From the NCBI GenBank assembly GCA_019693395.1, contig JAAMXP010000929.1, forward strand, positions 1 through 15,494: a DNA stretch of 15,494 nt, read 5' to 3'. The translations under genes and the position numbers were made by a program. This DNA comes from Ettlia oleoabundans. Lineage: Eukaryota; Chlorophyta; Chlorophyceae; Chlamydomonadales. The notes under the pieces were generated by a model. That model was not told the origin of the DNA and ran no database searches. It was given only the letters and a program-made list of their open reading frames with translations. Below, one piece after another: positions 9,001-15,494 of the stretch; within the stretch, counting starts at the first letter, position 1; every line of letters begins with the position of its first letter.

Positions 9001-10182
9001 AGCAGCAAGCGGGGGGGGGGGGCTTTTCTCTATCACGGTTCCAGGGTATGAATTTTGCAACACCACTGATGTAGTTCTGCCTGCTTAGCTGTGGACCTTA
9101 CCTGGCGGTCATGACGTCTCCCCGAAAGGTCTCCAGCTGCTCCTCCATGCGCCGCCTTGCTGACTCAGCACTTGTCGCCAGCTGCTCCTCCAGCAGCCCC
9201 ACCTTGACCTGCAGTGCGTGCTGTGCCTGCTCGTGCTGCCGCACCGTGTACCGCATCTGCGAGGGTCAGGAGGAGGGGGAGGGCAGGCGTGAAGGCAGCC
9301 CTTGGCATGACACAGCTGCATAGCGTGCTGCACAGCAGCCGTGCCAGTAATGTGCGGTATGGGCATTGACAGACGCAATGGTCCAGCTAACTGAAAAGCG
9401 TGCTGCAGCGGCCGTGAAGCAGCAAACCACCATTGACACCGCCCGCATTGATTTGTTCGCTGGTAAGACAGGGAAGAAGTGCACACACCTTCGCAAGCTG
9501 CTGCTCCAGCTCCTCCCGCTGCTGCTGTTGAGCCACCACTTGCAGTGCCGCTCGCTCGTGCTGGGCATGCGCCTCTGCCAATGACGCCTCCCGCTCCTTC
9601 ACTGCCTCCCTCAGCTGCTCCAGCTTCAAGCCGAGCAGCTCCAGCCACTTGAAGTGCGCTGTCGTCTTCGGTTGATGTGGGTGCTGCCGCAGGTGCAGTA
9701 TCCTGGTCCGCTGCCCCCACTGCCATGCAGAGCTTGCCCAGGGCGTCACATACGGCGGCGTGATCCCGCTGCATTTGGTGCATCTTGCCCCTGCTTTCTT
9801 CTAGAGCACGGGTAAGCAGCTGAAGCCTGAGCTCCGGGTTTTTGATGTTCGTTTCCAGCAGCTGAGATGCGTTCTGGTGCGACCAGAATTCGGGGTTGCC
9901 AGCAATACGGGTGCTGCTGCTGCTGCTGCTTGGGGTGCGCGAGGGCGGGCGCAGCAGCGGCATGCTGCTGCCTGCCGCTGGTGTTGGCGGGTCTTCACCT
10001 TGCGCTGGAGGGTAACCATAACGTAGTTCAGGGCTGGGAGGGTCCGCAGAAGGCATGGACGGCAGGGAGGGGAGAAAGGTGGCGATGCTGGGCGGCGGCG
10101 GTTGCGGTGCCGCCAGCACTCCTTTCTTGCCGCTGGGCGTGCGGCTGAGGGGCCGCGAGGGGCCATCCTGCCTGGCGCTCAT
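3029..10182 (-). CDS. Long coiled-coil protein with C-terminal inactive M48-peptidase-like domain
   Basis: Exons in transcript order: 10182-9754, 9647-9489, 9256-9102, 8913-8746, 8502-8268, 8094-7287, 7071-5800, 5495-4338 and 3988-3029. Most junctions are GT-AG with agreeing phase (for example AATQ/ADLSV at 5800/5495 and AENQ/VPQLY at 4338/3988). ATG at 10182 opens a Pro/Ser-rich N-terminus, followed by a segment including NPEFWSHQNASQLLETNIKN. Then come some 500 residues of heptad-rich coiled coil (such as EELEQQLAK and DLKLQVGQLE) and Ala/Gly/Ser linkers with an (EA)9 tract. A block with LIRDIYRAKAQQDIAMARGH follows, which resembles a conserved segment in some coiled-coil ciliary proteins (weak recognition). 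Last is the M48-like domain. Total length is about 1,750 residues. Uncertain points: the first junction (9753/9648, gtatgt donor but aag acceptor), and frame changes inside exons 8094-7287 and 7071-5800 that need a small intron or an indel. The coil and the M48 part could be two genes, but continuous heptads and an in-phase splice argue for one. Function unknown. Confidence 0.6.
3060..4505 (-). other. M48/PGM48-like domain with lost zinc ligands (pseudopeptidase)
   Basis: The C-terminal ~370 residues align in order with plant PGM48-type chloroplast M48 peptidases: the leading helix (PGMESLMNWVLSGGL), TPQLYVRSSG, the VVLTSALVDLLEPEELQAVM strand and helix, LATLGALCKLGADV, YCDRVAAAA, and the ending DELNLDAVIQQA and LRVRELQKWA. 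Where active members have HELGH right after LQAVxA, this protein has GLLGF (3545-3559), so both zinc histidines and the catalytic glutamate are absent. The third ligand, Glu of the E-x-x-x-D motif, is Asn (3317-3319), while the Asp four residues on is kept. A low-complexity insert of roughly 65 residues interrupts the domain between YFLLLPG and DWQCAVVLTS. The fold is therefore probably kept without proteolysis. The alignment is from memory of the family and not from a search. Confidence 0.72.
6596..6649 (-). repeat. Hexanucleotide repeat coding (Glu-Ala)9
   Basis: Nine perfect gcttct units on the plus strand read on the minus strand as agaagc-type units encoding alternating Glu and Ala inside the long coiled-coil gene. 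They are flanked by Ala-rich sequence (gct/gcg runs to about 6675). Perfect repetition at the DNA level points to recent slippage, and length variation between strains would be expected. In the antisense frame it reads as a false poly-Leu ORF. Confidence 0.9.
9011..9022 (+). repeat. Poly-G run of 12 in an intron
   Basis: Twelve consecutive G residues lie within the intron 8914-9101 of the coiled-coil gene. On the sense (minus) strand it is a C12 tract, so it could act as part of a pyrimidine tract, but it is some 90 bases before the acceptor. Such runs are prone to sequencing and slippage errors. Confidence 0.85.
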
Positions 10183-10285
10183 CGCGCTATTGCTGGCCAG
10201 CTGCAGCGTGTCCGCATTGCCGCTTTGACCTCTGTCGGCGAGTATGCCCCGTCTTCCAGCTCCTTGCTGCACTCAGTCAATGATT

Positions 10286-10294
10286 TATTGTATA
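10286..10294 (-). promoter_or_regulatory. TATA-like element upstream of the coiled-coil gene
   Basis: On the minus strand the sequence reads tatacaataaat, an AT-rich island about 105 bp upstream of the proposed ATG at 10182. If used as a TATA box, transcription would begin near 10255, giving a 5' UTR of about 75 nt. The call rests on position and base composition only. Confidence 0.3.
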
Positions 10295-10712
10295 CAAAAA
10301 GTTGTTTGGTATTAGTCCGAGACCCGCTGAAAGAGAGGAACCAACCATGCCAGCTGGCGCTAGGTTGCTGCTGCGGCCAGCGCTGTCCCATATTGCAGTC
10401 ACGGGGCTGAAAGTCTGCGACTCCTTGGTGCAGCTATTGCATGGGAAACTCTTAGTCTGCCAAAGCATGTAGTTACAATCACAGGCAACCTCGACTAGTA
10501 CTTCGCTTTGCGGGTTGCGCCACCAACCGCCACGACGTGGCGGTGCATCACACATGCAGTGTGACTCTTGCTCCTGCCTTTCCCTCAGCTACTCTAACCT
10601 GCCAGGTCACCATGGTCACTGGGACAGTGCGGCGAATGCCAGCCACGGCTGTATTTAGATCGCTGTGTTCAGCGATGCACCGCTGGCAGCCGCCAGGTCG
10701 GCGACAGGCTTC

Positions 10713-10718
10713 TATAAA
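10713..10718 (+). promoter_or_regulatory. TATA box of the GH51 gene
   Basis: The sequence tctataaattgg gives a canonical TATAAA 160 bp upstream of the ATG at 10878, in a GC-rich setting. Initiation some 30 bp downstream would give a 5' UTR of about 130 nt with no upstream gene in between. Confidence 0.5.
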
Positions 10719-10877
10719 TTGGAGGGGCGGCCGGCTGTCCGCCGCAGTCCTCGCATTACAAATACCACACTCGTTCGTTCCTGCAGCCACCAGGGGCAGC
10801 CAGCCTGCGCCCACAGCCTCACTCCGAAACCCAAGCCCCTTGCACTCCCACCCCGCCCCGCTATCCAGGGTGCGATC

Positions 10878-13800
10878 ATGCGGCTCAGCATGCTGTTACC
10901 GCTGCTTGTTTCTGCGGCTGTGGTTGCCGCCGCCCATCAGCACTTCACCGTGCAGCCCCTGGCGCCGGAGCTGCCTTGGAACGCTTCCATCACTGTGGAT
11001 CTGACAGCGCGGAAGGAGATCAGCAGCGTTCTGTTCGGCATCTTCTTCGAGGAGGTGAGCCCTCGCGATGGGTTTTCAGGCGGCAACCTTGTGGGCCGTT
11101 GTGCACGGAAGTTTCTACGATCGAGCCCGTTGCCAGCTTGCCGACGGTTCAAACCGCCATTGCTGAGCGGCGGCGCCGCGATGGGCGCCTTCAAACCCGG
11201 CCATGCATCCCGCCTAGCAGGCCGCCATCACTGCTCGCGCAGCCGCCACACGCACCTGCCTCTTGCCTACCATCCTAAGCCTTACGCATCTTCCCACTCG
11301 CTGGTGCAGATCGGCCATGCAGGAGATGGCGGTCTGTATGCTGAGATGGTGCAAGATCGGAGCTTTGACGCACTGGCAGCCGCCACAGGATTCCTCGCCT
11401 CTCCCGCCACCCACCTCCCTCTCGACCTACCCGCCCTAGCAGCCCTCCACCGCCACGCCATGCACGAACTGCGCGTGCCTCGGGTCAACATGCGCAATGG
11501 AACCTTCAGCAGCAAGCGCGAGTACCTGGACGAGCGGCGTCAAAACAACATTGATGACCCTAGGTGACTTTCCCGCCCACCCCTTGATTGCTTGCCCCGC
11601 CTTGCAGCAGTGGCTGGACTCCCCAGCCCAGACATGCTCTCTCCACTTTAATCAGCTTGAAGCTGGGGTGAAACCCTTTTGAGCTCGCAGCATATATATA
11701 TATAGAGAGAGCCACCTGAAGCCGGCGCTTCATGATCTCAACACACCCCCACCTCTTCTTGGCCGGCTTGCTCACCTGGGTATTCTTACCCCTTAATTGC
11801 CTGCCCGTCCTGCAGCAACGACATCATTATCGCCTGGCAGCCCGTCCCCGGCACCACCGCCCAGCTCACAAAGGAGCAGCCCCTGAATGACAAGAACCCT
11901 GTGTCCATGCAGCTCACGGCGGGTACAGGTGTGCCCTGGTTTTTAAGTTGCTGGGTTCTCTGGGGTGTTCCATGGAGATCAATTGCTGAGTGGCTGGGTG
12001 GTGGATTTTTGGGGTTTTGGAGAGCGACTGTGAGGAAGTTCCGACATATATAGTAAACATGAATGCTAATCTAGGGTGGGTGCTCCAGAATGTTGTAGAG
12101 ATCGAGTTTGAACGGCTGGGGTCTGGCCGGTGGGCTGTAAGTGTGAATGGCTGGTTTTACGCAGGGGTGCCTTCAGCGGTATGTTAAGAGAGGTGTTGGT
12201 TGGGTTCTGGGGCTGGGTGCATTCGGCGGGGAGGTTATTTGAACTGTGGGGGCATTCAGCGGAAGGTTGTTTGAGCTGTGGGGGCTTCAGATTTTGCGGG
12301 ATGATGAGCTTTGGACGCATGCAAAGATAATGGGTGATCAACTTACTCTTTGAGCGCGTTTCATTGACTATTGCTCCCGATCAGCGACGCTTCCCCGAAA
12401 AACCGATGCTACGCGCAGGCCCTCGCTCAGGCATCATCAACTTTGGCTACTGGGGGGTGTATGTGCAGCAGGATGAGTCCTACACAGTCAGCCTGTACCT
12501 GCGCACACAAGATGTGAGTGCACACGTCGTGTTGCATGCTATGCACGCTGCACTTGCACGGCTTGCCAGGCTGCCACTGCATGAAATGCTGTCTGCATTG
12601 GCCCGGAGCCCCAGGGCTAGACCCCCATGCTGCCGCTGCGCTAGGTTTGCTGCATGCGCCAACTCTGTGCTGTGCTGTTACATCCTGACCTTGTGTGCCG
12701 ATGCTGCGCTGGCAGTGCTGCCTACTGCCCTACCTACTGCATTCCATTCTCCAGTGCGGGTGGTCTGAACCAATTGTGTGCATGACACCTGCTGTTGAAA
12801 GTCATGACCCCACCTACTATCATATCCTGTCCCGCCTCCACCAACCCCACCCCAACCCGCAAACACCCTTCATTCCCCACACTTTCCCCTTATCCGCCCC
12901 AACCCCACCCCACGTGCACCCTCTTCTTCCCTTCCTCTCACTTCCCCTTACAGGGCGGGTCAAGCAAGAACGTTACTGTGGCCCTTGTGAGCGAAGACTC
13001 CGCCACCCACTACGCCAACGTCTCCTTCTATGGCGTGTCGGCGGGTTGGCAGAAGTTTTCGGGGGAACTGGTGCCCGGCACAACTGGTGCGTATTTGGGT
13101 GGCTGGCTGCAGCAAAGGCGACGGTGGACAGGGTCAGGTTGTGGACCGTGTGCGGTGCAGTGTGGTGTGCATCAACAGCGCAGACAGTTGGCGGCATGGG
13201 GTTGGCGCTACTCTTGTTATTGCCGTCCTTTCCACGCCCCAAATCAGCAACACCGCCACATGCGCACGCGGCGCACGCACGGCCCATTTGTTGAGGAAGC
13301 GCCTCCCGCAAACCCCACACCGCGCACCCCTCCCTTGCCTTTGCTCCCCTCCCGCCCTGCCGCCGCCGCAGACACCAACGCCCGCTTGGCGGTGCTGTTT
13401 GACGGGCCCGGCAGCATTGTTGTTGACATGGTCAGCTTGTTCCCCACCGAGAATGTGCGCAAGGGGGAGGGCATGATGAATCCCTGGCCCTTCCGTGCGG
13501 ACCTGCTGGGGGCGCTCAAGGCACTGCAGCCAGCGTGAGTGGGGTGGTTTGGAAATGCTGGGTTTTGGGTGCTGGGTTTCTGGGTGCTGGCTGTGTGACT
13601 GGCTGCTGGCTGCGGTGGTGCGTAACAGATGGCTGTCGCCGTCCTGCTATATTGCACTTGTTCCTGCCTGGAGAAGCAGCCGTAACGCGGTAGGCAGGGC
13701 ATGATAAACCCCTGGCCCTTCCGGGCTGACCTGCTGGGGGCGCTTAAAAGCGCTTCAGCCCGCGTGAGTGAGCGGCACTGGTGTTGAGTAATCGGGTGTT

Positions 13801-15423
13801 AAGGCGTGTCGACGGCTGCTGGGTGCTGCCCGGTGGTTGATCTATTGCATATCTATAGATATATGAGCGCCTCTCAACCCCAAGCGCCTGCATGAGTTGT
13901 AGTTGGGTGCTGAATAATCGGCACGGGCTGCTGGGTGCTGCCTGTTGGTTGATGCAGTGCTGCAGTACCAGCTGCTGGGTGCTGCCTGTTGGTTGATGCA
14001 GTGCTGCAGTACCAGCTGCTGGGTGCTCTCGAGGGTCTGCAGCCATGCTTGAGTGAAGGGCCTTGCGCAGTGGGTGGCGGTTGCTGCATGGGGCCGGCTG
14101 CTGCCTGACTCATCATGCTGTGCTCACGCTGGCCTCATGCTTTGCTTATGCCACCCAACTTACTCCCTGACTCGTTCCCATCAATTCTTCCACTCCCGCC
14201 CTGCCACACCACCCCCAGCGCCCTGCATTTCCCGTCCGTGAAAGTTAAATGATTGTTTATGTTTCCGCTTCACTTTTCCCCACCTCCCTTGCCACGCAGC
14301 CTCCTGAGGTTCCCTGATGTGCAGTATCACGTGTGTATATGTTGTTCTAACATCACCTTGCCACGCATCGCCCTTGCCACCTTCCCGGCAGCTTCCTGCG
14401 GTTCCCAGGCGGGTGTTACATCGAGGGTGGACTGTTTTCTTCCAACCTTATCTTACCTTACCTTGCCACCTTCCCTGCAGCTTCATGCGGTTCCCGGGCG
14501 GGTGCTACATCGAGGGTGACTGGATGCGCAACGCCTTCCGCTGGAAGCCAGCAGTGGGGCCCAACGAGGATCGCCCTGGCCACATGAACGGTGAGTGTGG
14601 TAGGCACACGTATGTGGCAAAATGCCTGCCACGTGTGGGTTAATGCTGTATAATCTGTTGTGCGGCTGTGTGCACGGGTCAGCTGATGCTCCCTAATGCT
14701 GTTATGCTGCTGTGTGCAAGGATTGGCTGGGAGTTGGGACAGCGGTGGCTAACCATGTTGAGTCTCTGCATTTGCTGCCCCACATGGCCTTCCCAGTTGA
14801 ACTGGGAGGTTGTGACTGAGGGACCTTGCGCTTGCTCCACCTGTGCTTCACATGCTGACCCATTCTAATATCTACCCGGCATACCTTACTCAAGCTTCAC
14901 TCCTGTTTGCCTACCGCCTTACCTGGCTGCTTTACCTGCCTGCCGGCCTTACCTGGCTGCTTTACCTGCTTGCCTGCCCAACCAGCTTTCCTGCCTGCCT
15001 TCCTTACCTGCCTTCCATGCAGGCGTGTGGAACTACTGGTCTACCGATGGCCTGGGCCTGTTTGAGTACATGGTAAGTACGTGGTGAGCGCCTGCCACTG
15101 CTGCTGCCATGAGGGGCCTACAGACTGCCAGGCTAACTAGGCCCAGCAACACCCCATTGCGAATGCCAGGTGCAATGCGATTGGTCAATGGGTATATATT
15201 GTATACAGAAAAAGGCACCTCCTCCCACATCGCACAGTGTCGTTTGAGGCCCAGCTTCATGGTAGTGCCAAGTGAGTTGTCCAGTACCCCTTCTAAACTT
15301 CCCCACAGCTGCACTCTGAGCGTTGTACTGTGTGGTACCGCTCACCTTCCCCGCAGATTCTGGCTGAGGAGCTCAACACGGAGCCCATCTGGGTCATCAA
15401 CAACGGGGTGGCACATGGAGACA
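10878..15423 (+). CDS. Secreted GH51 alpha-L-arabinofuranosidase, N-terminal ~388 residues (runs off right edge)
   Basis: GH51 enzymes release terminal arabinofuranosyl residues from arabinans, arabinoxylans and arabinogalactans. Nine phase-consistent exons: 10878-11054, 11310-11563, 11816-11928, 12419-12513, 12954-13086, 13372-13534, 14481-14590, 15023-15072, 15357-15423. A signal peptide (MRLSMLLPLLVSAAVVAAA) predicts secretion or entry into the cell wall or vacuole. Then come SSVLFGIFFEE and GHAGDGGLYAEMVQDRSFDA (the N-terminal catalytic-fold segment of plant-type enzymes). Residues ~180-290 form a carbohydrate-binding-like beta insert (NFGYWGVYVQQDESYTVSLY; SIVVDMVSLFP). The barrel proper follows with RADLLGALKALQPA, FMRFPGGCYIEGDWMRNAFR, RPGHMNGVWNYWSTDGLGLF and IWVINNGVAHGD. 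The catalytic acid/base and nucleophile glutamates lie beyond the window. The exon 4 acceptor (12418) is the least certain; cag at about 12430 is an in-phase alternative. Plant relatives have about 670 residues, so some 280 remain to the right. The final intron begins with gtgagc at 15424. Confidence 0.88.
11692..11711 (+). repeat. TA/GA dinucleotide microsatellite in GH51 intron 2
   Basis: A run of alternating at followed by gagagag lies in the intron 11564-11815. It is intronic and shows no other structure. Confidence 0.7.
12220..12284 (+). repeat. 33-bp imperfect tandem repeat in GH51 intron 3
   Basis: Two copies starting cattcggcgggg (12220) and cattcagcgg (12253), both ending in ctgtggggg, lie side by side in the G-rich 490-bp intron 3 (11929-12418). 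A weaker copy may precede them near 12170. The rest of this intron shows nothing else recognisable. Confidence 0.65.
13697..13769 (+). pseudogene. Duplicated, frameshifted copy of the GH51 exon 6 end with donor
   Basis: This 73-bp segment inside intron 6 repeats the last 66 bp of exon 6 plus its gtgagt donor (original 13469-13540), 228 bp downstream. The copy still reads MINPWPFRADLLGALK against GMMNPWPFRADLLGALK in the exon. It then loses frame through an extra A in cttaaaagcg. It keeps a perfect gtgagt and is preceded by gtaggcag, which could act as an acceptor. Inclusion would break the GH51 frame, so it is best read as a decayed duplicate exon end. Confidence 0.8.
13927..14027 (+). repeat. 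44-bp tandem repeat (2.3 copies) in GH51 intron 6
   Basis: Two perfect 44-bp units (13927-13970 and 13971-14014) start gctgctgggtgctgcctg and are followed by 13 bp of a third. A diverged copy of the unit's first half occurs near 13817. The units give a repetitive antisense open frame that is an artefact. Confidence 0.92.
14300..14433 (+). pseudogene. Two decayed upstream copies of the GH51 exon 7 start
   Basis: Real exon 7 begins at 14481 (ttccctgcag then cttcatgcggttcccg). A close copy starts at 14392, after ttcccggcag, and still encodes FLRFPGGCYIEG before an extra G breaks the frame. A third, more decayed copy starts at 14300 after gccacgcag and diverges after ggttccc. Spacings are 92 and 89 bp, so each unit includes the pyrimidine tract, the acceptor and the first ~43 exon bases. 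The 89-bp offset is not a multiple of three, so use of the 14391 acceptor with read-through would shift frame. Exon 7 at 14481 is chosen because only it continues through DWMRNAFRWKPAVGP to a gtgagt donor. Confidence 0.82.
14916..14969 (+). repeat. 30-bp-period repeat of ttacctg-rich sequence in GH51 intron 7
   Basis: The 24-bp sequence beginning gccttacctggctgctttac occurs at 14916 and 14946 inside intron 7 (14591-15022), followed by further cctgcctg motifs up to the exon 8 acceptor at 15022. It forms part of an extended pyrimidine-rich tract. Confidence 0.7.
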
Positions 15424-15494
15424 GTGAGCTGCCCGCCGCCGCGCACCCTCCTTTACCCCACAAGCCACCACCACAACGCCCCCCCCCTTACCCC

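Larger units (their letters stand above)
10183..10877. promoter_or_regulatory. Divergent promoter region between coiled-coil and GH51 genes
   Basis: These roughly 700 bp separate the start codons of two head-to-head genes and must hold both promoters and 5' UTRs. Each side has an AT-rich TATA-like element in an otherwise GC-rich stretch, listed separately. Short open frames cross the region but show no recognisable protein. Confidence 0.5.

Noticed and set aside
13744..14116. Minus-strand open frames with repeated HQPTGSTQQ-like peptide
   Set aside because: They arise only from the 44-bp tandem repeat in a GH51 intron and have no domain or conserved start.
10287..15207. Shared 10-mer attgtataca at 10287 and 15198, considered as a common regulatory element
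   Set aside because: It is short, AT-rich and partly palindromic; the second copy lies inside GH51 intron 8 with no linked gene start.
1..15494. Search for transposons, CRISPR arrays, tRNA or snRNA genes and viral genes
   Set aside because: Repeats are short local tandems without spacers or terminal inverted repeats; no transposase, reverse transcriptase or RNA-gene signature was seen by eye.

Overview
The window is nuclear DNA from an intron-rich, GC-rich eukaryote, most likely a chlorophyte green alga. The evidence is many short GT-AG introns of about 90-940 bp, heavy CAG/CTG and Ala/Gly/Ser-rich coding bias, and proteins whose nearest recognisable relatives are of plant type: a GH51 arabinofuranosidase and a relative of the plastoglobular M48 peptidase. 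No bacterial operon, CRISPR array, rRNA, tRNA or transposon is visible. All gene models below were assembled by hand from reading frames and splice phases, without transcript data.

Layout from left to right. (1) A minus-strand gene runs off the left edge. Its first three exons (1315 down to 273) encode the N-terminal half of an RMD1/RMND1-type (DUF155) protein. (2) About 600 bp away, head-to-head, is a complete three-exon plus-strand gene for the spliceosomal core protein SmD1 (1913-2685). (3) Convergent with SmD1 is a long minus-strand gene (about 10182 down to 3029, some 1,750 residues). It has a Pro/Ser-rich N-terminus, a long chain of coiled-coil exons, low-complexity linkers including an (Glu-Ala)9 tract, a conserved helical block, and a C-terminal domain that aligns with plant PGM48-type M48 peptidases but lacks the zinc-site residues. 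(4) Divergent from it, about 700 bp away and behind a TATA-like box, is a plus-strand secreted GH51 alpha-L-arabinofuranosidase (10878 to beyond the right edge; nine exons visible). The visible part covers the N-terminal strand, a carbohydrate-binding-like insert and the start of the catalytic barrel.

The four genes do not look like one pathway: they cover RNA splicing, a mitochondrial-type DUF155 protein, a structural coiled-coil protein, and cell-wall or storage-polysaccharide breakdown. The most unusual points are the inactivated M48-like domain joined to a coiled coil, and intron 6 of the arabinofuranosidase gene. That intron carries extra, decaying copies of both its own donor-side exon end and its acceptor-side exon start. 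Two coiled-coil exons of the long gene change reading frame with no clear intron, so they may contain very small introns, assembly indels or real frameshifts.
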